Shown here: positions 1-11,430 of the stretch, piece by piece
Layout: every line of letters begins with the position of its first letter
Numbering within the stretch: the stretch's first letter is position 1
Origin: Rhyzopertha dominica
Taxonomy: Eukaryota > Arthropoda > Insecta > Coleoptera > Bostrichidae
Assembly (NCBI GenBank): GCA_025024175.1
Contig: QCXZ01000041.1
Span: 41,535,786-41,599,785, forward strand
Length of the DNA: 64,000 nt
Reading direction: 5' to 3'
The notes under the pieces: model-generated
What the model saw: the letters and a program-made list of their open reading frames with translations, nothing else
Database searches by the model: none
What the model was told of the DNA's origin: nothing
Made by a program: the position numbers and the translations under genes

Positions 1-438
1 TGTGTTAACTCTGAATCAGAAATCGTGCTCCTATTAATAGAACTTTTAAAGTGTAATTTATGTTCCTTTAATACTTCGTATGATATCATTATACATTATG
101 TGGATCACGGATCTTTATTCTCCCAAATAAAATTTATCAACTCATTTTTGTTAAACACGAGAGCGATGCAACTGAATGCGCCTCACCTAACTGAGTTCAT
201 CAATAACGGAATTAGTAATGAAGGGGCTTTGTATGATCAGTGTACATAGTAAACATATAAATAATTTGGGTCTTTATTTCACAGAAGATGCTTTAAGTCG
301 CCTTGCAGAAAATCCACCGAAGATTATTCATGGAATAAATACTTCATTAATTACTTAAGTACCTATATCTTATAAACATTTATTATTTGTATTTATGTTA
401 AATTATACTCTACAGGACGTTCCTGCTTTGCCCCTCCC
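1..438. other. No recognisable feature
   Basis: AT-rich DNA at the window edge. The short open frame at 25-249 has no recognisable domain. No repeat or RNA gene was seen. Confidence 0.5.
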
Positions 439-693
439 CTAGACCAAAAGCTGGGTACGCCCATGAGTATCGCGTATTCTTTGTTTCATGTCTCCAAAGA
501 AAAAATAAATCTGAGTTAGGTCGGGGAACGAGCCATCAACATCTTTTGCCGTATGCCAATCCACATTTTTCATCAGGAGTGGGATATCAATTTGAGGATA
601 TTCTAGATATCTCACCCCATTCAAAACGTCATCAAAATAGAGCGGATCGATGAGTTGGTCGCCAAGTATTTGCCCCACACACTCAATGTCCAT
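439..693 (-). pseudogene. Tc1/mariner-superfamily DDE transposase fragment
   Basis: The minus-strand frame reads like the C-terminal catalytic half of an insect DDE transposase. A segment containing GDQLIDPLYFDDVLNGVRYL is followed by a leucine-rich stretch and, near the end, by SFPDLTQIYFFFGDMKQR, which corresponds to the usual (S)PDLTP-x-DFFLWGYMK catalytic motif. The stretch that normally lies between them, with the DGAPAH-type catalytic Asp, is missing, so the fragment carries an internal deletion. No terminal inverted repeats were found. The family assignment rests on remembered motif order only. A similar fragment, on the other strand, lies at 27590-27790. Confidence 0.5.
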
Positions 694-3289
694 CTATTTT
701 TATTATCACGTGTATGCATCCTGTAAGGATTTGCTCAGTAAATCGCAGTTGGCACATGCGACTCATGAAGTTGTTGAGTAAACACTTAAAAGATGCGGCA
801 AACGTTCAGAAGTCAAACAGCATAAATTACTTTGACTTGTCTGCAAGGACACAAATCAAAATTGATGACAAATAAGACAGATAAGTAAAAGCGACCTGTA
901 TGAAAGTGATTCGTAATTTAGCCTAGAACCCATAAAAAGAACCAAAGTGGGTAGGTTCCACTAAGAAAAAACATAACCTTAGTACTTTTATAATATAGCA
1001 ACACCCTGAATACAAACCACAACATTTTTTAATATGTGTAGCAGAAGCTTTTTCGGAATCTTGTTTGTATATAACTAACTCAGAGCTTGCTTTAATGAAG
1101 GAACGCGATCCGTAAAACATATTTTGCACTAGCAGGATGGAAAAAAGAAAACCCACGAAAGATGGAAAGAATGTAAAGATCTATATTAATTGCTCGATCG
1201 CAATATTTTCTATCAACTTATACAAAGCAGATATCTTTTAGCTCATGGAGGGTTTAAACAAGGTCCCTTCTTTCCAAATAGCAAGAAGTTGAGCTGCTGA
1301 CCTAAAGAAAAATTAATTAGTTTTATAAGAACTTCACGCAATGAGGTACGAGCCAAATTAATATTTACTCCATTATTTCCTATTTTATGTGCTTATGGAA
1401 TATGGATGTTTCGGCGATCAATTCTTTTGTTCTTGATGAATTTATTGCTACGAGGACTTTGCGTAAAAACTATTTTATGATAAAAAGCTGAGTAAAGTCT
1501 TATCCATTTTTCTACAAAATCACTAAAACAATTGGGGCATTTGTTTTATCGTGACACAGTGGTCAAAGAATTATGCCGCTAACTGGCCCAAGTATATTTT
1601 AACAGCCTACTGTATGCGTTATCCGCCCAGAAATGCTTGTGATTCTCGAAAGATATAAAATTTACTGGTACCAAATTTAAAATTAAATTGTTTGGAAAAG
1701 TTGTCATGGTGACACAATGCCGAACAAGAACATGCCTCTTCGTTTATTCCACTCGTAAATCGCTCGTCTCAAGCAATGTAATGTTTCACCATAAACCTAA
1801 TTTGTTATCGTTATCATTTGCTTCATGGTTATGCAGGAAACGCTTTACCATAAACGAAAAGCTCCAAAAAATGCACTTCACCGAGTTGGCGGCCCATTTC
1901 CTTAAACAGTCAGAGTAAGTAAGTTTTTGCTCAACTTTTAACATAAAATATGTTTTATGTATATCGGTCTTATTTTTATAACCCATCGAGGTTGATAGAA
2001 CACCCCTCGTATATTATTAAGAAACCAATTTTAGATTAAAATCCAAGTGGTGCTTATCTTTTAGAGATAAACGGTAGTTTGTTCGCAAGCAGAAATAAAA
2101 ATATGTCTGAAAAGGACAGGCGTAAACAGAAAGAAGCCTCCCGTGTTCATAATAAATTGATTTGCAAGGTGCGATTTGTTCACTTCTACGCTTTATTTAT
2201 GAACACTCTGCAGCGATACTTCGAATGTAGGGTGGTTTCCCCCGCTCGTACTCCCGTCCAATTCACCCGTCGATTTTGTAAAAAATGCTTTTCACCACAA
2301 CAATAACCGATAAAGTGTTCATTCTGGCGCTATAAAGCACTTCCCAGTATGCCGTCATTCGGTTTTATTACACAGGTAGGAACCTAATAAATGGCTCCAA
2401 TCCATTCACCCTTATCCAACGCAAATCATTTCATTTAAAACATGTATGATGGAGGTGAACGACACCGGCGGTCGATAAATTATAATTATGTACCTAATAA
2501 AAATGCAATTCATCGCCCCCGTTTAAAACCACCCCATTGGGGTGGACGCACAAGAAGTGTTTATTCCGGGCGCCGGGAAATGTGGAATGTAAATACGAAA
2601 TGGAATTGGGATTCTCGGGAAGTCGAGAAATTGGCTTAGCTACTTGCAAATGGATGAAGACGAATAAGGACTTACATGGGAAATTGATGATCGAGACGAA
2701 ATGATGTGACAGAAAAAGTCGTGCAAGAAATCTCAAGTCACAGTAGCTTAACAGAAACGATTCAGTTGGAATTAGCTTCACGAGTTCATTTTCCGAGGAT
2801 TATATGTCGTAAAGTGGGAAAGCCCCGGCATTATGCTGGGCGATAAGATAAAGAAGGACGAAAATAGCTTAACTGAAGAAAAGTTCTACTGTCCAGGTTT
2901 AGCTTAATTTATATCATTATTCATAAAGGCCTGTGTTACATTTTTTTACATTTTACAGGTGACAAAATATAATCGTCAGTAATATTGGAATTTGTGCAGA
3001 ATTATAAAACTGAAGCTCTGCATGACTGGAGTGTTAAAATTATCGTTCTGGTCTTTGTAGCAATTCAACAATATTTTCGTAGATTGGGATGTAAATTTCG
3101 CTTTCATTTTTCAACGCAGTCGCTGGTCATACACCAGTCACGCTCTTGTTTTTATTTACTTCATTCAAACCTATAATATACAATTTATGCGATTTTGAGT
3201 CTTTACCCATGAAATTAAAAAAACTGGTTTACAGTTTAAAACTGAAACTGGATGATTATTGATTTCCTGTATATTAAAACGGCTCCAAA
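694..3289. other. No gene recognised
   Basis: AT-rich DNA with several short open frames that have no recognisable domain and often overlap each other on both strands. The only structure noted is one copy of a diverged dispersed repeat at 2690-2783. Confidence 0.45.
2690..2783 (+). repeat. Diverged ~94-bp repeat, copy 1
   Basis: This segment aligns by eye at roughly 70% with 5473-5565 in the same orientation. Both begin ATCGA, share AAATGAT.TGACA and GCAAGAA cores, and carry TCACAG and TCAG.TG near the end. The class is unknown and no terminal repeats or target duplications were seen. It may be a decayed transposon piece or a duplicated conserved element. Confidence 0.4.
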
Positions 3290-4960
3290 TTTGTCTACTT
3301 TATTAAACAATCGGTAAAGCGCTTTCGGCTAAAATACATCCATCGTCAGTACCATTTACAGATGATATTATTCGAATAAATTTCACAAGACGTCAAAATG
3401 GAGGCATACATACTTGACCACAAATAAAAAGTAGCCTACATGTCAGCAACGCAAAGATTTTAATGATCATATAAACAGTCTGAAATTTAAAAAATCTTTC
3501 GAAATGGTAAACCTTTGATCATTTATAAAATCATATGAAAGTATTTCCAATATTTCTAAATAATTTACTTTTGAAGATTTGTTACAAACGTGTAACAAAT
3601 TTAAATTGTTTAGAGTAGCAGTGTGTTTGTGTAATAATAAATGGTTAGCAAACGACGAATTTGTTGTAACAATATCAGTACTTTTATATTTTTTAAATTG
3701 TTTGAGACGTTTAGTTCCTTTAATTAAAAAGATTCTTCCGGTTTGTCCGATATAAGGAATGGTTACATGAAAAATGTATATTCTTAAATAATTCAAAACT
3801 GGAATGTTGTCTTTATTACTTACAAAGAGAGAAAACACTGCCTACCGTAGAAAAAAGAAATATTTAGTCCAAACGAGGAAAATAATTTAGACGAACTTAT
3901 CGAAGCTAGACCAGTAAACATAAGTGGGTATTGGTATTTTAGCTTCCTTAGTATAAATGGTATTGCAAGAAAACTTCAATTTATTAAAAAAACAATTTTT
4001 GTATTAAATTACTTGGAATACCGTTATTGAAGGCCAGTGGAAATCCGCCATATACAAAAAATCACCTCCACTACAAAACNATATAAAGCAATGTATATAT
4101 AAATAAATATACTACCTCTGAGGTCGATAGTTCTTATGTATTTATTAAGCAATGCTCATTTGAAAAATGTCCAAAAACAAAGGGTATCGAAAGCGGGTGT
4201 GACGCATAAAGTCATATAACCTCTCATTTTTGACAGTTATAGAACTTCACATTACAGCTTTTTTGCACCTTTTGCATTTAGTCTACAATGTGTTGGGTGT
4301 TCATTCCATTTTGAAACTGAACCTGAAAACGTCATTGTTGCTATTGGCAAATATTATAAATTACGTCACACGACTGCCCCACCGCAAGAGGCATTTTTAC
4401 CCGAGAATTTTTCAGTTTTGAAAGTATTGTTAGTTATTCATGTAAAATACATGATATGCATTTAAGGTCATATACTCTTGCCTTTCGCACTATTTTCAGA
4501 AATTGTGAATATATCCAATTAGACCAAATTATTTTTCAAAAGCCTCTATCAAAAGGGGAATTTTAAAAAGTCTGTGAAAAACAGAATGGAAAACAGCTAA
4601 TTTGTGCCTATAATAGTGAAAAGAAAAATAAAGACTATTGTCTGTGCATGATGTTGATTTTTTTAAGTTTCAAAAGATAAGTGAGTAGAAGGTTTGCCAC
4701 GTAATATTAATAATTCTAAAAAAGAAATTTGATTACTAACTTCTATTTCATAACTGAAATTTATAGAAGAATGTAGTGCTTATAAATGTGAGAAAATTAT
4801 TTAGATCAGGAGGATTTCCTTTAAAGGGACACAGAACGTCATCTACACAACGACACCAAAATTTTACATCGAAAGAGAAAGCAATGACACTAAAAGGAAA
4901 GCTAAACTTTTCTTTAACAGAAAGCCTATTCTAATTGTTAGTTCATTAAACCGACATGAA
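3290..4960 (-). mobile_element. Degenerate Penelope-like element (family 1)
   Basis: Read on the minus strand, the order is RT remnant, GIY-YIG endonuclease, then 3' end. Around 4850 the frame gives WCRCVDDVLC followed by a PPDLNNFL segment, the PLE RT palm with the usual RYVDD changed to RCVDD. At 3467-3838 a 123-residue frame contains PYIGQTGRIF and NHLLLHKH, the GIY-YIG domain and its downstream helix. The two parts are separated by frameshifts and stops. The stretch 3850-4600 is too decayed to read. A hammerhead-like motif lies about 110 bp past the stop, as expected for the terminal repeat of a PLE. The element at 63.4-64.0 kb belongs to the same family. Confidence 0.75.
3313..3353 (-). 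ncRNA. Hammerhead-ribozyme-like motif at PLE end (family 1, copy A)
   Basis: On the minus strand the order is stem I 5' strand GGTA, core CTGACGA (fits CUGANGA), a 16-nt stem II region, core GAA, a palindromic stem III AGC/GCT, cleavage-site base T (allowed H17), then TACC, the exact complement of GGTA. Stem II pairing is weak. The palindromic stem III without a loop would require dimerisation, as known for PLE hammerheads. The match to copy B at 63460-63499 includes identical spacing and a compensatory stem I change. Confidence 0.65.
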
Positions 4961-5472
4961 AATTATTGCCTTCGAAAATTTATGTTTTTGTTCGTTTGTA
5001 TCGTTTCGCAATAGAAACCTGTTTTTATAAGGTGAATAATATTTTGCGATTTAGCCAAAATTACTTTAATCCAACAATTTGTAAAAAGCATTCAATGCTT
5101 TTACAAGACACCAAGCTTATAAAATTAAATGTCCTAGATTTGAAGGAAACGTTTACTTGAAATTATGTAGCTTCAGCCAACAGATAATTGCGAAATCTTT
5201 TTTTCCATATCTAAGCAAATTTACCATTACGAATATTATAGGTATTATTTATTTATCAATGTAGATGTAATTTATGAAATCCTGTTCCGAGAGTGACAAC
5301 TTACATAAACATAACACATTTAGGTATATATTTCAAACATGACAGACTTGAGAAAAGTAAGCGGCCACCCGCAGTTACAGGCAAAGAAAATATGGCGGTT
5401 TCCATAATATATAAACAAAATCTTCTTTTACTCGCACTTAGTGAGCCACGTGCAAAGAGACGCGCTAAAATA

Positions 5473-5565
5473 ATCGAAGCAAAATGATATGACAAATGGA
5501 GTTGAGCAAGAACTTCAAATCACAGCCGCCTATCGAAAAGAAATCCAGCTGAAGTTGCTTTTCGT
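5473..5565 (+). repeat. Diverged ~94-bp repeat, copy 2
   Basis: It aligns with 2690-2783 (see that entry). It lies 2.8 kb from copy 1 in the same orientation, with unrelated flanks on both sides. Confidence 0.4.
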
Positions 5566-5968
5566 TACACCGACATGACAAACCACAGCTTTGAGTCAGC
5601 ACAGTTTGTTTTTAGGTTTACTAGTCAGAAAAACTTATTTTTTGTGAAATAATGTTGTTTTATATATTTACGTTCTTGAAGATACATCAAATTTTGGTTG
5701 TTAGATAAAATAAACTGGTCTCTCGGAATTTGTGTACGTGCAATTACCTTGTGTCCACAACATTTATGGCTTAATCAACGCAGAATCAAAATCCAACACG
5801 ATATTGGAGAGAAATAGGGAAAGAAACCAATACGCAACGAGGCAGGTAAGCAACATGAAGACGCCTAAAGTCAGGACCAGCAGAATGGGAAGAAACGATC
5901 ACAAGAGAAATAAGGAACTACAACAGCCTACCATATCAGTTAAAACTATTTTAAAACGTAAATTGAAA

Positions 5969-6023
<55 letters not shown>
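5969..6023. repeat. (TA)n microsatellite
   Basis: A nearly pure TA dinucleotide run of about 50 bp. The open frames crossing it on both strands are tyrosine/isoleucine dipeptide artefacts. Confidence 0.95.
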
Positions 6024-6025
<2 letters not shown>

Positions 6026-7609
6026 AGTACAACGGACAGCACTTGAACAAATTTAATACACTGAACCCAACACGAACTGTAGTTCATTCATTCACTGTCA
6101 CACTGTCTCTATAGTGAGTACATATAACCACTCTTACGAGACTAAATTGAAAACTAAATTAAATTGGCCGGCTCCCAGTAAAAATTTGATTTCAATGGAT
6201 TATTGTTTGTGATTGATCGTATAAGGCATTTCTTACAACCCAAGTGAAATTGAAAAACTTTAATGACCTAGCAAGTATAATTTCAATAAATTAATACTGT
6301 TTCTTGGTTCTTATTGTGTCTACTGTTACTATTTTCGTAGTTTACCTTAGTGGCTATGAATTAATGGTTTTGCTAAACGATATACGAAAAGCCCTTTACT
6401 ACAATAATTTAAATTAAATAATCTAAATACGTATTCTTTCTGCCATTTTCAGTGAAAGTAAAGTAAACTGCTTCTTGGAATTTTTGATTGTATTTAAGCG
6501 GAGGATATGGAAGTGACGAAACTGAAAATTTGGCAAGGAGAATATTCTCTGGTTAAATCCAGCCAGATTTCAAGAGTTCGTTCACCTTAATTCTACTAAA
6601 TATGGCAGCTTAACCGCCGGAATATGTGTTTAGATTTTCTAGATTACTGTGGTAAGTTTTTGTCACATATCGTTATCATCATAATATAAATTTCACTGTT
6701 CCACAACACGCCAATTGCACTCAAACAAGAATAGTGTGACCTTTTTCTATCTCCATACTGAATTCCCCATCAACCTCTTACGTTGTTTCCCTGCAAACTT
6801 ATTAAACCGAAAACTAGCATCAAAGGTTCCAAATAAGTTTATCGGGAACGACGTGCTTGGAAATGTAAATGCGCCGCCCTAGAATGCCGATGTATTGCTT
6901 AGCTGCAGACGAAGGGCGAACTTTCCAAAGTTTGTTTATTTCGTCCAAACGCAACACTGAAAGCCAATTTGCCCGCATGAAAGTTTGCCGCCGAATTTCA
7001 GAGCCAGAATGGGATTTTCGTTAGTGCCGCTAGACTAAGTAGGTCCTAATTGCAATTATACGGAACGTGAGTGAAGTGCACACCTCACTCATATAACCAT
7101 CCGCCGTTGTTACATCACGATTATTAGTCGCGATAATTAATTCTACATCATGCAAACTAGTTTAAGCACCGTTCGGATCAGTTCATGAATTTTTGACATG
7201 CCACTCGTACTCTTAATGCATCAACTCGGGACTGTATGGTAAATATAACCTTCCTATAGATATCTTCAATGCGCATCATTGTAATAAAAAACACTTGGAG
7301 TAATATCATAAGCCTTGTACAACCTCAAAAAGTGCAGTTACAAGTCTATCAAATCAAAAAGGTGAATACATAATATAAACAAAGTAAGAACAGAAGCATG
7401 GCTTGTATGCTCAATTAACAAATTAGAAATATATCACTCCTACAGAATGTCAGAAAACAAACTAAATAATAAAGAAAAAACCTAAGCACAAAATTAGAGA
7501 AATAGCGACATATCAAAGGAAGCATATATTTATACAGGTATATGTGTGAAATAAAAATTATTTTTTAACATAATGTAAACAGACATGAAAAACAAACTTT
7601 CCTGATGGC

Positions 7610-8926
7610 TCAGTACCGGATATAGTCTAAACAACCCTTAAAACTATTAAAACACGGCGCACGCACTACATTGTCAGGAAGTGAGTTCCACTTAGTGAAC
7701 ACCCGGTTTGGCAAAAAGTTCTGTGTTACGGTTGCGTGGAAATTCTCTTTCTTTAACTTAAAGGAATGTCCCCGTTATCTATCGTCTGTATTAAGGGTAA
7801 AAATCATCCGCTGATGGTAGAAATCGTTGTGCAACAGCCTGTACGTTGCAATGAGGTCTCCCCGCTCTCGTCGTATTGTCAGGGGCTGCTGTCTTAGACG
7901 CGCCAGTCGAGTTTCATATAGCCCATGGGAAGTTTAGTGGCTCGTCTTTGCATGGCTTCCAACCGATTGACATCCTGCTTTAGATAAGGAGGCCACAGGA
8001 CTACTGCAAATTCAAAGAATGGCCTTATGTAGGAATTGTAGATTTTTAAGAATGCACCGGGGCTAATTTCCTTGAAACACTTTTTCACAATATACACACC
8101 TTGATTGGCTCGGGCGACCACTTTTGTTACTTGAGCACTCCAGGGCAGCTTGTTGGTTGTTATGACACCAAGATCTTTAACAAAATAACAACGTTGTGGA
8201 TTGTGTCTCCCAATATGCAGCACACAACATTTGGCTGTATTTAACGGAATTAGCCACATATCACACCATAACGCAATTTTATCTAGGTCTGCTTGTATAT
8301 GTTGAGAAGGAATGGCATACAGTTTTAGGCCATCCGCGTAGGACAACACAGTAGATTTGCAGTTAAGTGTTACGTCAGGCACATACGTGAGAAAAATAAC
8401 AGCGCCCAACACGGAATCCTGTGGCACACCGCTTAGAACGTTCCGGAAAGTCGACCGACACTCCCCAATCCGAACATTGAAACTCCTACCATGAAGGAGA
8501 CCACCGATCCACCGCAATAGCTCCTCCCGAATTCCGAAGTGTTCGAGTTTTTGTAGTAAATGGCGTATCAGCACTTTATCGAAGGCGCGTGAAAAGTCAA
8601 GATACAATACGCCTATGCACTCACCATTGTCCCAAGACTTTGTCCAGTCGTCTACAGCTTGTAACAACTTAGACACAACCGACCTTTTTCTCAGAAATCC
8701 CTGCTGGTGTTGGGGTATAATGTTCCCATCTATGAGAAATTTTATTAATTCGTCACAGATAATCTCTTCCAACACCTTGCAGGGTATAGATGTCAGACTC
8801 ATAGGAGGACGGTAATTTCTCGCGTCTAGTTTGTTGCCCTTTTTGTACACCAGTGTGACTTCTGTTTTGTTTGGTGTCATGGTGTTTGCATGAACGCGTG
8901 TCCTATATAATTTCAGAGCAAAATTA
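7610..8926 (-). pseudogene. Jockey/CR1-like non-LTR retrotransposon ORF2, RT domain to C-terminus
   Basis: The main frame (7894-8880, 328 residues) has the ordered RT blocks of a jockey/CR1-type ORF2: ARNYRPPMSLTS, HQQGFLRKRS, GVLYLDFSRAFDKV, SGVPQDSVLG and SYADGLKLYA, then the thumb with KDLGV and IRPFFEFA. Upstream, readable coding continues to about 8926 (PPNFALKLYRT), where the copy is 5' truncated. Downstream, a frameshift near 7897 moves to a second frame (RLRQQPLTIRR, then FTKWNSLPDNVVRAP) that ends at a stop at 7610. Inactivating changes are the catalytic YADD changed to YADG, GVPQG changed to GVPQD, the frameshift and one in-frame TAA. No poly(A) or target duplication was identified. 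Confidence 0.85.
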
Positions 8927-9589
8927 GGTGGCCAAATTAGTTGTGTGAAAGAGAATTAAGACAGCGATTTGGCAAGCTAATAAAAATCATTTAATTTATT
9001 TAAAAGTTAGTGCAGTATTAGTGGGCCAAATAAACATCAGCAGTTGTACTATTAATTTAGACTGACCTATCACAGATACGAAAACGAACTCGTTCGTCAA
9101 ATTTATCAAGTTAGAGTGTTTACAGTGCTGCCAGATTACTCAAACCCACCTAACCCTATTTTAGAATTTCTTGTGAAAGCAAGCACGTGTAAATGTTGCT
9201 CAGTTTTTGAGTATCTGATTTTTTATTTATTGTATTGGAATTTTGATTTTTGTGAACCATTTCAAGTATTAATAAATTTCTTGTTTGTATTGCTTTCTTT
9301 ATCCAAAATTTTCACATTATCCCAGTTAATATGATGTCAATTGTTGATTATTATGTGTTCTGTAAGTGAGCATCTATCCCTTTGTTTAGTTATATCACTT
9401 TTGTGGGGGGTCAATCTATTAACAATCCATTGTGATGTTTGTCCTATGTTATTAGGTTGGGAAGTAAATTTTGTCAGTTTTTGACATAACGCCTTTGTTT
9501 AAAGTGACATTTACATTTTGTTTTCTGTATTGGATAAAGAAATTTGTTGCGGTCAGTTTGGTATATTACATTATACGATTCCGTTTAAT

Positions 9590-10649
9590 ATGCGTCTGAC
9601 ACGTGCTGGTATCCAAAAGCTCCTCAAGTATGATTTTTTGCGGGGCGCCAATGCGCCGACGGCCGCATATCGCGTTAACAAGGCCCACGGACCGAAAACG
9701 ATTACTGAGCGAACAGCACATCGGTGGTTCTCCAAGTTTAAATTGGGAAAGACGGAAGTTGAGGACCAGAAACGCAGTGATCGGCCGAAAACCATCGATT
9801 GGGCTGGTGTCCGCAACACCATCGAAGAGGATCCGACGATGAGTACTCGCGATTTAGCTCATCAATTTCGCTGCAGTCATCAAGAAATTGGGAAAATTTT
9901 GCGTGCCGAAGGTGAGTCTTTCATTCTGTTAAAAAAAAAGTGGAAGTCGTTTCTGTTTTCCAGGCAAGAAATGGGTGAAAGGCCGATGAGTGCCCCACGA
10001 GCTGACAGACGCCCAAAAACAGAAACGCGTCGAGGTGGACAAAAAGCTTCTTCGCCAGCAACGCCGATCACCGTTTCTCTACTCGGTGATCACTTGCGAT
10101 GAGAAATGGGTGCCACTCGTGAATCGTGAGCGCCGCAACCACTGGCTTNCGCCCGGTCAAAGACGTAGCGGCACGCCGAAACTTGACTTTCGAGCTCCCA
10201 AGGTGATGTTGTGCGTTTGATGGGACCGACGCGGGCCAATTCACTGAGAATTGATGCCAAAGGGCCAAACACTCACGGCCGAGGTGTATTGTGAGCAATT
10301 GGAGCGGGTTCGACGCAAACTCCGTAAGCGCCGCATTCCCGTGATTTTGCTTCACGACAACGCCAAACCCCACACAGCTCGTTTGACGTCCAATAAGTTG
10401 GCGGAAATGGGCTGGGAGGTGCTGCCACATCCGCCGTATAGTCCAGACATCTCCCCCACAGACTTCCATCTGTTTCGGAGCCTACAACATCAAATCAAGG
10501 GCAAGAAATTTAATAATCGTGAGGAGATTGAGCCTTGCCTCACGGAGATCTTCGCGTCGAAGGGCCGTGCTTGGTACGCCCGTGGCATCGGCCAACTTGA
10601 AGACCGATGGCAAAAATTAATAGAATCACGTGGTGAATACTTCGAGTAA
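9590..10649 (+). pseudogene. Mariner DD34D transposase, with a candidate intron and three TGA stops
   Basis: Translation from the ATG at 9590 gives the N-terminal helix-turn-helix region (RGANAPTAAYRV, RTAHRWFSKFK, then STRDLAHQF). Reading then continues after a 52-nt GT-AG segment (9912-9963). Joining the flanks restores AEGKKWVKGR followed by VPHELTDAQ. The catalytic triad is visible: VITCDEKW, LLHDNAKPHTA and PPYSPDISPTDFHLF, the last two spaced as in DD34D mariners. The joined frame is 336 codons including the final TAA, with no indel elsewhere. It is broken only by TGA codons at 9987, 10218 and 10245. The first two fall where the family normally has tryptophan and the third where it has an aromatic residue. 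If unspliced, the segment shifts the frame. An ambiguous base lies at 10149. Confidence 0.88.
9912..9963 (+). other. Candidate 52-nt spliceosomal intron inside the mariner
   Basis: The segment starts GTGAGT and ends with a pyrimidine tract and TTTTCCAG followed by G, close to consensus splice sites. Its length is close to the minimal introns of the host gene in this window (56, 57, 62 and 63 nt). Removing it restores the transposase frame exactly. Whether it is spliced cannot be seen from DNA. It could instead be a chance insertion. Confidence 0.6.
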
Positions 10650-11430
10650 CCCATTATTTATAAAATTTGTTTCTATTATTTCGTTGTTGTTAAAATAAAT
10701 GTTGTTGAAAAACTGACAAAATTTAGTTGCCAACCTATTACTTACCTTCACAATCCTCACATTCCAAACAATATATTATATAACATTTGCTTGATATTTA
10801 ATAGGTGTTTTTGATGTTAGTGTTGTGAGTAGGGTTGAGCCATTCTTTTTGTTCTTAATTGCAATTTTTATGTTTTCATTTTTAAACGTTCTGATTATTT
10901 TTTGTTGTCAATCCAGTAAAGTTTGGTAGAGATCCATACCTTCTATGTTCTACTGTTTGTTATTGTCAACCACAGGATCATGATTTGCCCTCTGCCCCAC
11001 GTCACCCTGCATACTATCGTTATTCACCGTTAGCTGTGTTTATGTTACATGAAGTGTTGATAAATCAGTAGTAGAATGCAAGATTATATTTATCAATGTT
11101 TTCGGGTATGAATTGTGTATTAATAAATTTTTTAAAATTTCTAAATTTTTCTCAACAAATTGTGAATGTGATATTTTAATAATTATATGTTTCATCTGTT
11201 TTACAAAGTTTAATTTAATTTGTGTCAAATGATCTGACAAGTAGTTTATATACCCGGACGAGGTTGGTTTCCTGTACCAATCCAGTATTATTTTATCATT
11301 TTTTCGTATGACTTTGATATCCAAAAGGGTACTCCACATTCTACCTCTCGTTCTATAGTGGATTTTATTTATTGATCATAGGTGTTGAACACAGTCTCTA
11401 TTCATAAAAAAGTTTGTTATCAGCGGCACT

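Larger units (their letters stand above)
4961..7609. other. No gene recognised; microsatellite and one repeat copy
   Basis: It contains the second copy of the ~94-bp repeat (5473-5565) and a (TA)n tract (5969-6023). The stretch 6830-7070 is more GC-balanced than its surroundings and could be conserved non-coding DNA, but nothing in the sequence proves this. The lower end (about 7380-7609) is probably 3' UTR of the adjacent minus-strand non-LTR element. Confidence 0.4.
9452..10738 (+). mobile_element. Full-length mariner element (1287 bp) with TA target duplication
   Basis: Both ends are flanked by TA (9450-9451 and 10739-10740). The left end begins TTAGGTTGG and the right end, read inward, begins ATAGGTTGG. 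The inverted repeats then share AACTAAATTTTGTCAGTTTTT with few mismatches, giving a TIR of about 33 bp. The length is that expected for a complete mariner. The transposase reads on the plus strand between the TIRs. The element sits in the GIY-YIG region of a minus-strand PLE and so is younger than it. Confidence 0.92.
9090..11430 (-). mobile_element. Penelope-like element (family 2), interrupted by a mariner
   Basis: Minus-strand coding pieces flank the mariner. At 11040-11339 the frame contains LDIKVIRKNDKIILDWYRKP, the C-terminal part of a PLE RT. Just above the mariner (10741-10800) is a cysteine-rich lead-in, CLECEDCEGK. Below it (about 9200-9449) is GQTSQWIVNRLTPHK, then CSLTEH and NWDNVKILDKESN, the GIY-YIG domain and its C-terminal helix. 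The mariner therefore split the endonuclease at the GIY-YIG motif. Frames are broken on both sides. No hammerhead-like motif was found at the lower end, so the 3' terminal repeat seems absent. Confidence 0.7.

Noticed and set aside
5732..6087. Overlapping open frames on both strands across 5.9-6.1 kb
   Set aside because: They are created by the (TA)n tract, which reads as a Tyr-Ile repeat on either strand.
8950..9090. Possible hammerhead at the lower end of the family 2 PLE
   Set aside because: A GCTGATGT word is present, but there is no GAA core or complementary stem I around it.
9571..10469. Minus-strand frames of 60-133 residues over the mariner
   Set aside because: Shadows of the plus-strand transposase.
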